DNA from: Neckera pumila
Lineage: Eukaryota > Streptophyta > Bryopsida > Hypnales > Neckeraceae
Assembly (NCBI GenBank): GCA_963969595.1
Contig: OZ018409.1
Coordinates: 21,360,975-21,424,974 of the forward strand
Direction of reading: 5' to 3'
DNA length: 64,000 bases
Shown: piece by piece, positions 23,597 to 34,512 of the stretch
How positions within the stretch are numbered: the first letter of the stretch is position 1
How the letters are laid out: every line of letters begins with the position of its first letter
Notes under the pieces: model-generated
What the model saw: the letters and a program-made list of their open reading frames with translations, nothing else
What the model was told of the DNA's origin: nothing
The model's database searches: none
Position numbers and translations under genes: made by a program

Positions 23597-25314
23597 AATT
23601 AGCAAGTATGACATGAAATCGAGGGCCATTTTTGGATAGTACAACATTTTTTAAAATTGCAAAAAAATTAGGCATGGTGTATAATGGTCATAAGCACCTT
23701 CTCTATAAATCTTAAGTCATTTGGATCCTGAATGCAAAACATGTGCCCAAAAAACAAATCAGCATGTAGATTGTGACGCAAAATAGTACAAGTGTTTCTT
23801 CCAATCATCCAGACTTAAGACTCCTTATCTTGTACCAAGAGTTGTTATTGCACTAGGTTTCCCACCCTGTAGCTAGGAGTCCAATTTCCAATTTTCCACA
23901 CTATATGTATCAATTAATTAGTAAATCATCATTAAAGTAAACTAGCCCATTACCATCACCCTTCTCAATTCCACCCTCATGTACTAGTCTTGTGGTATAC
24001 ATTTCCCCTGAAATATATACCATAAGTTCATGAAGGGGGAATTGAGAACCATGGTGGTAATAGGTTGGTTCACCTTAACCCCCAAATGAGAGTGGTCTAC
24101 GGGATGAAAGAGAATCTTTCCATGTAAGACAGAAGTGCAAATGTTCATCCTTGGATTTTTTATGAAAAGCGGAGATCTTGCACAATAATTTGACCTCCCA
24201 TGAGTACTCTTTTTATTTATTTTTAAAGTAGATGATTCACACTGTATCAAAAAGGATGATTTCCACAATGACTAGCTTGTCCTTTTCAGGGTTAAGTGGT
24301 TGTGCAAGCATGAGACAGGAGGAATCCGATCAAGTGGCCAGCCACTGGCAATTGTGGCTGTACTCCATAAGCTGTCTGTCTGATGCCAATACTTCATGGG
24401 ATCCTCACATTCTTTACATGGTTTTGACGCCCTTCCATTCCATGCTCAAATATCGGCAGCGATGGAAAATTTAGCTCAGTTGAGATTGGCTGCCCAAGCC
24501 CTAAGCAGTACAGACAGTTTCGATCTTTCCCCGGCATGGAACTTCAATTACTTCCCGATTGGAAACGTCTGTCATGATCGTGTCCATGATGAGAGCACGC
24601 AATTCCTCACTTTGTACAAGAAAACCTGCATCACGGAACCACCGTCAACACGCAAATTGAATTCTTTCTCCCATCAAGTCTCCTGTTCAATCGGCACTGT
24701 GTCATTGCCTCACTGGCTAGTCACAGGAGAATTGTAATGCATAATCTTTCTCATGCAAAAGTCTCTTCAATCAACGAAAAATAATGACAAATGAAATTCA
24801 TCTAAGAATCATCGAATTTTCCATTGAAATGAGAGGTTTGGTTAGTTTTTGTTAGAAAATCGATCTTCAAGAACTGTAAGCTGTTAGTACGGTTGTTTGT
24901 GCTAATTGTTTATATTAAGACATTATGAAAAAATCAAGCTCACCAAAAATCACAGCAAAGTAGCAAGTGTACGAGAATTCACTGGGAACTCCTCTTCTTG
25001 CAAAATTCTTTTTTCTTGAATATGATACGCTCATCAACTACCTTGAAGCAAGGAAGATATCTTCATTGTAATAGATTTCAACCTCAACTCTCGTAGTGCA
25101 AAAACATCACTGACAGCAACAGAAAATCAAACTTTGTTGAACCTATTGGGCAATGGGGCAGAAATAACTTTATGAGTTAACCATTCTTACAGTAGTTTGG
25201 GACAAAAATCTTGTTGACAGAGATGAAACGACTCTTTGCACACAGGAAATGGCAGTTTTGGAGCATTTTGGGGCAAAATATAGAGTCATGGAACTTTACT
25301 TAAGTGCTGCATGA

Positions 25315-25665
25315 TCAATAGAAAGCTGAAGCTGCACCCGACAACATGAGAACCGTCAACCCGTTAAACAAGAAACACGTAATAATAGCCGGAGAGCAAA
25401 TCTCGGCATCCAAGTCACACAGTAAGCGTGCCCATGCCCACAGTTGAGTGCTCAAGTGGGAGACCCCTTCATGTGATACAGCCCAAGTATTATTGAAATC
25501 AGGCTCCTCCTTCCATTCCATGCATGATCTGCTGCAGCCTGCTCAAGTACAAGTCCAGGACATCGGAACTCCCTCATGAACTCCATTGAATGGGGAGCTT
25601 CTCATGCGTAAATAATGCTCCATTTACTTGCCTTGAAACTACTCTTCTCCAATACCTTACTCATT
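25315..25665 (-). pseudogene. Possible remnant of a CASP-like protein C-terminus
   Basis: On the minus strand, 25521 down to 25315 reads into a stop as a W-x5-C-x6-C spacing followed by a hydrophobic segment and S-A-F-Y. CASP-like proteins end with this arrangement, and the W/C spacing resembles the genuine CASP-like gene at 43021. A GTAAGG donor near 25661 and an acceptor near 25540 would join it in frame to a short upstream piece. The first two membrane helices are not visible, and the piece abuts NPF exon 1 on the other strand. I infer a fragment; it may be chance. Confidence 0.25.
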
Positions 25666-25761
25666 GATCAGCAATGCACCAAAAGCAACCTGGTTTTCCA
25701 TCAGAGTTTCCAGGCATGGACAGCACCAATTAGTTGAGTGGAGATGGGCTGATATAAGTGG

Positions 25762-25768
25762 TATAAAA
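25762..25768 (+). promoter_or_regulatory. TATA-like box upstream of the NPF start
   Basis: TATAAAA lies 63 bp before the proposed ATG of the NPF gene. The position is plausible for a core promoter with a short 5' UTR. No transcript data support it. Confidence 0.25.
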
Positions 25769-25831
25769 TCATTCTTGAACAGGCGTAGCCGGTCACTAGC
25801 AGTTGCGGGGTACATGCGGGGAGAGGGACGC

Positions 25832-28800
25832 ATGGGCGACCTCACGAAACAGCCGCCATTGCCGCCGCTCACGGAGGGTCTGCGAGAAACATGCCGGGTA
25901 AGCCTCTTTTTCCTCCCTCCATTTCTGACCAGCCCAATTGCGAATGCAATATTTGAGATAGTGGTGATCACTAGGTAGTCTGCTTTTAGTGTTTCACAAA
26001 TTCGATCCCCCAGCTATGTATTGAATTCATCAGGTCAGAGAAGCACAAAATTCAAGTGCTGAGTGAGCGTAGTGCATGCGTGGAACCATGCCTCAGAGCA
26101 GCTGGTGCTCTCAGTTTCAATAAAGTGGCCGGATCGATTCGTGCTGCCAGAATTTGTGCCAGACATTTGATCAGCGATTTGCACAAAGCTCTTTTGCGTT
26201 TAGCTTCTGGCTAGGAGTTAGATCGAAGAGCAGAATTGGCGGATTTCCTCACTGTGAAACTTTGCAAGGACTGTTGGAACTTCTCTTTGCTCTTTTATGT
26301 TGACTTTGTTCTTTTGTGTTAAGCTTCTGGCTAGGAGTTAGATCGAAGGGCAGATGTTTGCCATATCCGGAAGCTATCACGAAGCAGAATTATCTGAAAC
26401 AGACGGACAATTACAGATTTCGATGTACAACAGGAGTTATATGTCGATGATGTTGTATGTGTGATAGATTCAGCAAATGACGAAGCTAGTATTGATGAGA
26501 AGTAGCATAGAAGATGTTGCAAAAGATGAAGATATGTTTCGTCGTACTTGACTGAGATTTTTCCAAATGATTTTGGTACATGTTCTCTAACGTTCAGCGA
26601 AGGGAACGAGCGTGAAAGTAAGATAGGTATGCCCAATTGTGACCCTCACCTTGATGCAATTAGGTGTTCTCCTCTCATTCGTGGCAATTTGAATTTGCCT
26701 TCGATGCTGCATAGGCTTGAATTTAAAATTCGAAGAGGGTCCAACCTCTACAATTCTTCGTTTCTCTTGATTGCAGTTGGTTATTGTCAGTATTAGGGGA
26801 TGCCAGAATTCAGGACTTGTGCTCTGAGCTGGGCAACGCAATTTGAAATGTCTATGAGGGGATAATGCTTTGAGATTAGGACTGTATTTGGAAACTTACG
26901 ACAGAATGGCGTGTCTATAATGACGAACTCTGAACAGGAGCTCGCCCAGGAGTCGCTATCCCATGTTTAAAAAAAAACATGGGTAACCTGTATTGTAGGT
27001 TACGTTTTTCCCTGCTAACCGGCTCCTGCATGTCCTTTCATACTTTTGTCCGTGGAAGCCGGACGTGGTCTCAAGGCTAAAATGGTACACTCGCTCCCCT
27101 TAAAGCCTGCACAAGTTTTGATGAAATTCATAACATTCTTTAGCAGTTGTAAGAGCTCACCCTTTCTCCAATGTCGATAGCAACCAAACAAGTTCCACAT
27201 TCACTGTAGAGAACAGGCATGGCGCTCAGTGAGTGCGGACACCTCTCTTCTTCGCAATGTTTTGAGGCATCTGCACACAATGCAATTTCAAAAGTCAGCG
27301 GTTTAATGTGAACTAATTTGTGGTTCAAGGAGGGTTCGGAGGCACCCAGCCAAAACTCACCTTTTTGTTTTCACGTCATTCTCTTTTGTCTAAAAACGGC
27401 GGTGCAGGGAACGCAAGACAAGCACATCTTAAGTTTGTCAAATGCGGAAGAAGCTGTAACAAGCATGGACGAGAAACTGGAGGGATTGCAGCCTGCTCCT
27501 GAGTCTGTGGCCTTTTGGCCTGGAGGCTGGAAGACATCACCTTATATTCTTGGTACGCTGTCAAGTCCTTGAGCCACTGCTTCTATTAGATTCAACAATA
27601 AAGGGTGTCAAAATAGACCTGACCCACATTCTTGGAAATGAGGGAATGGTCTCCTATGACACCCCTAACATAGGTATGGCTGAACTATTTCGGGGAGTGG
27701 GGAGGTTTTAGAAAAGTTATCAAATATTGATAACTTTGACCTTCCAAGAATTTTACATGTAGAATTCAAACAGTGCATTTTCTGGTGCTTTGCAATCTTC
27801 TTTCATTTGCCAACAAGGTACATATACAACTTTGATAAATCTATTAACAGGAACTACATTCAACAACAAAAAGTGGCAACTTTAGGTGTCCATATCTTAA
27901 CCTTTAAACCTCCAATATTACCTCTCAAGTCACTTGGAGGTCAAAAATCAAATTTTGTAAAGATATTAGAGTTATTCGTAAAGTCCCCCCCAGTTTGGAG
28001 GGGACTTTTTCACAAATTTCCTGCGATGGACGCCCTCGCAGGCAACCACAACCTCGCAGGCAAAGTCCGGACGCCGTATGCAAAGTCTGGACAAAACTTC
28101 TTTTTGGTCGATTTGGATGCAAAAGAAAGTTTGATACCCACTTTTGTATTGGGTGCGGGCAACTTTTTGCCCAAACTCTACTTTTTCACAAAACTGCGGG
28201 GTTGAAACCCCGGTTTTGGGTACTTTACGAATAACTCTATTGATTCAAATGCTTTTGAGCTAAACTAAGACTTGTACTGATTGTTCTCAAGATTCATTAC
28301 CACATTAAATCACGTAAAAATGACCAATATCAAGTGAGTTATGAGTGTTTCAAGTTTGAAGTGTAGCAAAAGCCAACAAAAGTTAGAGCATTCATAAATC
28401 CAATTAACATGGTTATTCATCTTAAGTGTATCAAATTCTGATGACCTCCTTTAAATCAATGGAAAAATTCAATCATTTCCTCACTTAGAGAGGAAGTTAT
28501 TTTTTGACTTCTCTTTAGAATGAACTATAATGTCCAACTATTCTGTAGGTAAAAAATGGTATCTTAGTGGAGAGAATGCCCTTCAAAAATGAGAAAAAAG
28601 CTCTAGACGTTACGACAACCAGATGCGAAGTTAAAAAATGGAGGTCTGAGAACTCCTTTTTTTTGTGGGTATGAGCACAGGAAACCATTTCCTGACAACA
28701 ATAGCATACTACGGAGTGGCAACAAACCTCGTGCTATACCTCACTCAGGTGCTGCATGAAGGAAACTCATCGGCTGCAACAAATTATAGTAATTGGTTGG

Positions 28801-31800
28801 GGACGTCGTACCTCACGTCACTAATAGGAGCGTTTTGGGGGGACGCATACTGGGGTCGCTATAGGACTGCCATCATCTTCTCCACCATCAACCTCTTCGT
28901 AAGCTCCTCTTGCTTTACCTCTCTCTAAAGAGGCTTGGATGTAAATGATGCATTCATTACAGAACAAAATTCTCAGTAAGTCCAAGATCTCTTCTTCATT
29001 TTGTAAAAAATCAGTAGAGATCCTTGACATTGGTCGATTCTGTTCTAAAATGAGTGCATGGTTTACATTCAAACACCAAATTGGATGCACCCGTCCTTAT
29101 CACGCTCTTGAATTCCACGACTGAGTCCCTCGATGTGGAGTAGAAGCTGCATACTAGGTGCCTTGCCTACGAAAAAATAGATGTCCTATTTTCCAAACCC
29201 CGACTCTTCATTCAGGTTACCTAGCATAATCTCAAGCATAATCTCAATAGGGTGTCAGCTCGTGATTTCTATTTCACGATTTCGTAGGTAAGTTATGAAA
29301 TTGGGCACAACATGATTCTTTTGTCCTGCTATTAGCTAGTCGTCGAAATGTGGAAAGCAATTATGAAATCCAATTCTTCCGCAGTCAATTTCTAACACAC
29401 GCTATTGAGAAACCTGCAATTGGGGTAGATTGATGGTAAGGAAAGAAAATAGGGTTTTAAGATGCGATGAACACTATTAAAATAGAAGGCCAAAAGAAGG
29501 GACTGAGTATGAGTTTCAACCGTTCTCCTCCTGTCAAATTGTAGCTTCCTACCTTCAGAAAAATCTAGCTCCTTGAGATTATGGTTTGCACTTCGCCATC
29601 TGCAAAACAGATACAGATCAGCTCACCAGTGTTAAACGGCGAAATCCTCTCGTCAATGTGCTAAACGTTCACATTTGAAAGCAAGCAATATTCACCAAAA
29701 TCAGCAATGGAGCGAGACTAATCAGCTAGACTATAAAAAGTAGAAAAAAAAAACGATCAGTCTAAGTGTTCAAAAACTGAGCAATTGAGGGCAAGTCACC
29801 TAAATTAGGCGTACCAGAAGGTCGTATCAGAAATCCTATCAGAAATCAAGTTCTGAATCTCTACAAAACGCTACAACTTTGAGGAAAGAAGAATTGCATT
29901 TTGCCCAATTTGATACCAAACCTTCAAATCATGAAAGCTTAGTATCGCGATGTTCGACATGCCGTAACGAAGCTCCAACTCAAGTAGCCAGATTGCGCAA
30001 AAACATCCCAATTGAAAACAAGCAAAGATCACTAAAATCTGTAGAGAAAATCTGTCCCCAAAACCTTAAACAGCCAAACTGACATAGAATAATGCACACA
30101 AAAAGTCGAACTTTGCAAAAACGCTTCAGAACGGAAAGCCAGCAAAGATCACCAAACGCTCCGCTAATACAAAAATGCTTGACATTGCTTGACATTGCGC
30201 TCATTGTCATTGTGCAATAATGCTTGACATGGCTTGACATGGCGGTCAAATTTGCAAGACCAAACAATGTCCTGCAATTGTGGCTGAAATTTCAAGGCGA
30301 TATTGTGTCAGGGAATGGTGGTATTAACATTATCAGTGACGCTCCCCTACCTGCGATCTCCACAATGTGCATCCCACGCCTCCCTCTGCACCCACCCCAC
30401 TTCACCCTCCCAAACGGGCGTCTTCTACTTCGCCATCTACGCCGTCGCCCTCGGCGCCGGCGGCTTCCAACCCTGCCTGTCCTCTCTGGGCGCCGACCAG
30501 TTCGACGAGCAGGACGCGAAGGAGAGCAAGCAGCAGAAAGTGTTCTTCAGCGTCTACTACCTCTGTCTGTGCACGGGTGCCCTCGTCTCCGGAAGCGTCT
30601 TGGTCTACGTCGAGGCCAATGTCGGGTGGGACTGGGGGTTCGGACTCTCCCTGGGCGCTCTGGGAGTGGGCACACTGGTGCTCATGCTCGGGAGGCCGTT
30701 GTACCGGATCAATCCGCCCGCGGGGAACCCGCTGGCGAGGATTGCGCAGGTGGTGGTGGCCGCGGGAAGGAAATGGCAGGTGGTGGCGCCGAGAGACGAT
30801 TCAATGCTGTACGAGGTGGAGGAGAGGGATGGGAGCTCGGCGATTCAGGGAAGCCGCAAGATCAAACGAAGTCATGAATTCATGTATACACCAAACCCTA
30901 ATTGTTTTTTGGAGGAGTCTTGCTGGCTATGGTGGTATCACGTAAACCTTAATTTTTTGTCTGTGTGACTGTCATCGTCTTCGGCTTTCTGGCAATGGTG
31001 GGCAAGACTACGCTCTAATTGTTTGTTTGTGTCGTCTTCGTCTTTCTGGATATGACGATAAAACCTGAACTCCGATAGTTCGCTCGTGTCGTCACCGTCA
31101 CCGTCTTGCTGGATATGGTGTTAAACCCCAAACCCTATGTTCGTGTGTGTCGTCTTCGTCTTCTTGGCTATGGCGATTTGAACGACACCTTTGCTTCAGT
31201 GCAGGTTTTTGGACAAAGCAGCGACCGCGAGTGAAGCCGAGAGGCAAGGCGACCCAGGGAGCTGCAGTCCTTGGAGATTGGTGACGGTGACGCAAGTGGA
31301 GGAAGTGAAATTCCTGTTACGGATTCTGCCCATTTGGTTCTGCAGCATCATCTTCTCCGCCATCTACACGCAAATGCTCACGCTCTTCATCGTGCAGGGC
31401 GCCACCATGGACACCCGCGTGGGGAGGTACCAAATCCCCCCAGCCTCGATCTCGCTCTTCGACTTCATCAGCGTCCTCTGCTGGGCTCCGATCTACGAGT
31501 GGGTGCTGGTGCCCCTGGCACGACAGTACTCAGGGAACGAGCGCGGCTTCACGGGGCTGCAGCGCATGGGCATTGGCCTCGCGATCATGACCGTCGCCAT
31601 GGTCGCCGCGGCCCTTGTCGAGATTGAGCGGCTCAAAGCGGCAAAGGTTCATGGCCTCCTTGACGCACCCGCAGTCCCCGTCCCCATGAGCATCTTCTGG
31701 TGCACTTTCATAACCTTCAAATCATCCCTCCAAAAACAAATCACCTAACCCCTCGAAATGGCCACGAGGAGAAATCTCGACGAGGAGGTGCTTGGAGATT

Positions 31801-32774
31801 GTTTCCAAGCACTATGCCTGTGAACCCTAATCTATGACATGCGCCACTAATCTACCTCCAAAGCATCTACAAGCAGAAACCAATTGACGAGGACAATTCT
31901 CAACAAGTGCTTGCGAATCAGCTCCGAGCACGATAATTATAAACCCTAAACCCTACACCCTAACACCATGATCTGTGACCTTCGGATGTGCACCACCTCA
32001 CAGTCCATTGATATAAATTTACTTTTTCATGACCATTGATAAGCCGAAAAGAACTCACATGGTCATATGGAGATATTTTCTTGTGTATTTTCCCTTGGCA
32101 CCATATCCATACGATTGAAAACCGTGCTGTACCACTCGTCTCAATTTCTCCTCGTGGTCGATTACAACTGACAATCTTTGTGAATATGGTTTGCAGAATC
32201 GGTCTCATTGTTCCACAACTCGCCAATCTTACATGTTTCTCATGTCCACGAGCATTATCTCGTTGAGCCCTTAACCTTAAATTCCCTTGTTGTGTGCAGG
32301 CAAGTGCCGCAATACTCGCTCGTGGGAGCTTCGGAGGTGTTCACGTACATCGGCCAGTTGGAGTTTTTCTACGAGCAGAGTCCGGATGGGATCCGCGGCC
32401 TCGGCAGCGCGCTGGCCCTCACGACATTCGGGCTCGGCAACTACCTGAGCTCAATTATCGTCACGGCTGTGACGAACATCACGAGCTCGGGCGGTCGCGA
32501 CGGATGGATCCCGGCGAAAAACCTCAACCGCGGTCACTTGGACTACTTCTACTGGCTGCTCGCCGCGCTGAGCACACTGAACCTCGTCCTCTACATCAAA
32601 TGCGCGCAGTGGTACCGCATTACCAGCGCACAGTTGACCATCCCCAGCGGCACGTGCATTAGCCCTACCGGATGCGTCGAGCACAGGTCCTTCACAGACC
32701 ACGAATCCTGCCACCATGAATGCCGCCATGATGAACACTCGCAATGCAGCGCTACTGTTGATCGCGTTCGCTGA
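25832..32774 (+). CDS. NPF (NRT1/PTR family) proton-coupled type transporter
   Basis: Six exons join in phase to 656 residues: 25832-25897, 27408-27552, 28681-28898, 30312-30883, 31205-31699, 32300-32774. Family marks are GGWK-x3-YILG before helix 1 (residues 61-71), L-G-A-F-W-G-D-A-Y-W-G-R-Y after helix 2/3, G-A-G-G-F-Q-P and GADQFD (203-208), A-I-Q-G-S-R and FLDKAAT in the central loop, V-T-Q-V-E-E-V-K-F-L-L-R-I-L-P-I-W at helix 7 and V-G-A-S-E-V-F-T-Y-I-G-Q-L-E-F-F near helix 10/11. NPF proteins are 12-helix membrane carriers for nitrate, peptides, hormones or glucosinolates; the substrate here cannot be told. The ExxE(K/R) motif of helix 1 is replaced by H-F-L-T-T (73-77), so proton coupling may differ. 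Exon 1 is supported by phase and a good ATG context only, and an in-frame ATG lies at 25814. Confidence 0.9.
26191..26353. repeat. 43-bp direct repeat in NPF intron 1
   Basis: CTTTTG-GTT followed by AGCTTCTGGCTAGGAGTTAG and ATCGAAG-GCAG occurs at 26191-26233 and again exactly 120 bp later at 26311-26353, with three or four differences. The sequence between the copies is unique. Confidence 0.8.
27969..28237. mobile_element. Small TIR element (MITE) in NPF intron 2
   Basis: A perfect 16-bp inverted repeat GAGTTATTCGTAAAGT (27969-27984) and its complement (28222-28237), with further inner pairing of CCCC/GGGG. TA flanks both ends, as in Tc1/mariner-type MITEs. The interior is GC-rich, with a CTCGCAGGCAA duplication at about 28036 and 28053. 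It splits NPF exons 2 and 3 and should be removed by splicing. Confidence 0.75.
30905..31185. repeat. About 60-bp minisatellite filling NPF intron 4
   Basis: Four to five diverged units repeat the order GTGT(C)GTC..CGTCTTCGTCTT..CTGG-TATGG-G..AAACC at about 30905, 30959, 31019, 31078 and 31139. The last unit runs into the acceptor region, leaving the branch and polypyrimidine area within repeat DNA. Confidence 0.7.
31941..31963. repeat. Telomere-like AAACCCTAA motif in NPF intron 5
   Basis: Two and a half plant telomere units (AAACCCTAAACCCTA, then CACCCTAA). This may be a telo-box element or a trace of repair; nothing else marks an interstitial telomere. Confidence 0.5.
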
Positions 32775-33490
32775 TCTCACTTGTCCCAGCACTCGTCTTT
32801 GAAAAAAACTCTAGGTTTAGTGGGTTTCAGAGTAGCCTCTTCCGTCGTTGGAGACTCTCGTCATTGGATAATACTTGCATTCTTGCGTTCTTGTATTCTT
32901 TTCAGCAACTCATCCAACTTTGAAATTGTCATCTAGGTGGTTATGGTTTTCAGCTTCATGGTATGCGATTGGAGACTGATCTTTGTGTCACTTCAAACTA
33001 GCAAAGACTCGTCTGCCTCTAATTACGGCATTTCAAAGTATACAACAGTTTCGACCTCCTCCAAACCGTCTCAATCCAAACCCGGAAGCACCGAAAATTG
33101 AACATTTTACCTCCTACACTCCCCACAACTCATCTTTCAAATAATTTTTAGCATGCATACAATCACGTGAAATATCAATGAAGATTTCACTTGTGGCTAA
33201 GATTCGTCGCATTCATCATCATACCACATCCATCCACCGAAAACGATGGGCTGTACATTGATACCTTTTCCGGCTACATTCCAAAACTCTGATGGTGCCT
33301 GTGTCAAGTGTGCTGCTGATTCTGTGTTTGTGGTTGGAACTCATTTGCATTGTTCAGAGCATCCGCACTGCTACTTCAAATCATGTTATCTGAAACGACT
33401 CCAGTTACGCACCGGAAAATATCTAATTATCCACCACCAGCCACTCATTATTCTCTTCATAAATCAATGCCAGCGTTGATCCTCATCTAA
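32775..33490. other. Spacer between NPF and ribB-like genes
   Basis: It holds the NPF 3' UTR and the promoter of the next gene, both on +. No coding exon, repeat or clear TATA box was recognised. Confidence 0.45.
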
Positions 33491-33570
33491 AATTCTTGTC
33501 GAGATCGAGCCCGTGCGAAAGTGCATCCCAAATTCGTGTCGAGATCATCACGCTCTCGGAAGTACATCCC
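33491..33570. repeat. Tandem duplication (2 x 40 bp) just upstream of the ribB-like start
   Basis: AATTCKTGTCGAGATC..CGRAAGTRCATCCCA occurs at 33491-33530 and directly again at 33531-33570, and AATT starts a third partial unit that runs to the ATG. The duplication ends 11 bp before the start codon, so it probably lies in the 5' UTR or core promoter. Confidence 0.8.
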
Positions 33571-33581
33571 AAATTGCCGCA

Positions 33582-34325
33582 ATGGGTTCGGACGGCTTGT
33601 TGTCACCCGACTGGACTTCAGCCCTGGAAGCTCTCCGCATAGGCAAGCCCGTGGCGATTCTCGACGGCGAGGCTCGCGAGGGCGAAACCGACCTCTTCTT
33701 CCCCGCGTCCTCCCTCTCCCCTTCCTCCCTTCGTTTCCTCCGCACACAAGCCGGCGGGGAGCTTTACATTTCCATCGGCCACGAAGTCGCGTCCGCTTTC
33801 GGCTTCCCTTTCATCGGTTCGGTTCTCTCCCTCCCTTCTGTGACCACCTCTTTCCCCGTGTTTAACCACATGGGCAAGGCGCGCGGGGAGATGTGTCAGG
33901 GGAGTTGCTCCGTGGGGTTGTCGCTCGACCACCGGGAAACTAAAACAGGGGCGCCGGACGTCGAGCGCAGCTTCACGTGTCGACGCTTGGCGGAGCTTTA
34001 TGAGGAAGTCGCCGCTGATGCTGCAACCCAACACGACGCTGCGAAGAGGCTTGGGGAGGAGTTTCATACGCCGGGACACATTTTCTTGTGTGTGGAGAAT
34101 GCGATGGGGTTAAGGACGCGAGAGGGACACACGGAGTTGTCAATTGCGCTTGCGAAAGCGGCGAAGGTTACGCCCGTCATGGTGGGATGCGTTATGCTTA
34201 GCAATGAAGGGGAGGAGTTTGGGGCACTGCCGCCGGAGGCCGCTAGAACGTGGGCGGCGAGTCACGGCGTGCCGTTTCTCAATGGAGCCGTCATCGCCAA
34301 ATCAGTAAATGTCGTCACCTTGTAG
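33582..34325 (+). CDS. ribB: 3,4-dihydroxy-2-butanone 4-phosphate synthase, archaeal RibB type
   Basis: Single exon, 247 residues. The enzyme converts ribulose 5-phosphate to formate and 3,4-dihydroxy-2-butanone 4-phosphate for riboflavin synthesis. Seen: acidic loop R-E-G-E-T-D (32-37), L-R-T-Q-A-G-G (53-59), L-D-H-R-E-T-K-T-G (115-123), R-S-F-T-C-R-R-L-A-E-L (129-139), F-H-T-P-G-H-I-F (161-168) and R-E-G-H-T-E (180-185). Bacterial, fungal and plant RibBA enzymes carry D-E-x-R-E-N-E-G-D instead; the R-E-G-E-T-D form, the D-R-A/S-F-T block and overall length fit archaeal RibB (about 227 residues in Methanocaldococcus, from memory). No GTP cyclohydrolase II domain and no obvious plastid transit peptide. 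The chosen ATG has a G at -3 and +4; in-frame sequence upstream opens only at a GTG. It is GC-rich beside AT-rich flanks, which suggests transfer. Confidence 0.88.
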   Translation: MGSDGLLSPDWTSALEALRIGKPVAILDGEAREGETDLFFPASSLSPSSLRFLRTQAGGELYISIGHEVASAFGFPFIGSVLSLPSVTTSFPVFNHMGKARGEMCQGSCSVGLSLDHRETKTGAPDVERSFTCRRLAELYEEVAADAATQHDAAKRLGEEFHTPGHIFLCVENAMGLRTREGHTELSIALAKAAKVTPVMVGCVMLSNEGEEFGALPPEAARTWAASHGVPFLNGAVIAKSVNVVTL

Positions 34326-34390
34326 CACACAATGCGCACTCTGGAGTCTCGCAATTGACCGCAAAATGCAAATGCTAGAGTTTGCTGCAA

Positions 34391-34512
34391 CTGCTTATTT
34401 TTGTAGCAAACGGCTTGTTTTTGTATCAATTGCTGGAAGTGCTTGGTATTGCTGCAAATGCTTGGTATTGCTGCAAGTGCTTGTTTTTCCAGCAAATACT
34501 TGTCTTTTGCTG
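34391..34512. repeat. About 20-bp irregular tandem repeat downstream of ribB
   Basis: Five or six units related to TGCTTGGTATTGCTGCAAA, best between 34439 and 34482, with drift to TTTTTGTAGCAAA at the edges. It lies 60-190 bp after the stop, so it may be in the 3' UTR. Confidence 0.65.

Larger units (their letters stand above)
22793..23810 (+). mobile_element. Family E inverted-repeat element, copy 1, with nested M element
   Basis: Left end GAGTGATTGCAAGAAA and right end TTTCTTCCAATCATCC resemble the termini of the E copies at 37355 and 49366. Interior blocks (CAGTATTCATG..TGGAGTACTTTA, TTCACCAAAAGAA, AAGACCAT) are collinear with 49366-50110. Removing the M element at 23049-23339 leaves about 730 bp, like the other copies. 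A C-run and CAC microsatellite has grown in its right part. Confidence 0.6.
23811..25831. other. Upstream region of the NPF gene, no certain gene
   Basis: Composition shifts to moderate GC here. A frame at 24396-24737 (+, 113 residues) has balanced amino acid use but no domain I recognise and no matching splice partners, so I do not call it a gene. The transposon families that fill 8.8-23.8 kb are absent. Confidence 0.4.

Noticed and set aside
24075..24295. TTAACCCCCAAATGAG ... CAGGGTTAAG as a short TTAA element
   Set aside because: The termini pair poorly and the interior matches no subfamily, so chance is likely.
27807..28205. 132-codon frame in NPF intron 2
   Set aside because: Half lies in the TA-flanked MITE, and the NPF splice phases skip it.
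30224..30877. Long alternative frames (+) within NPF exon 4
   Set aside because: Shadow frames of a GC-rich exon; the frame with the NPF motifs is the coding one.
31941..31963. Interstitial telomere
   Set aside because: Only about two and a half units inside an intron; too short for a telomere fusion scar.
33618..34079. 153-codon frame antisense to the RibB gene
   Set aside because: GC-rich shadow; the sense frame carries all conserved enzyme motifs.
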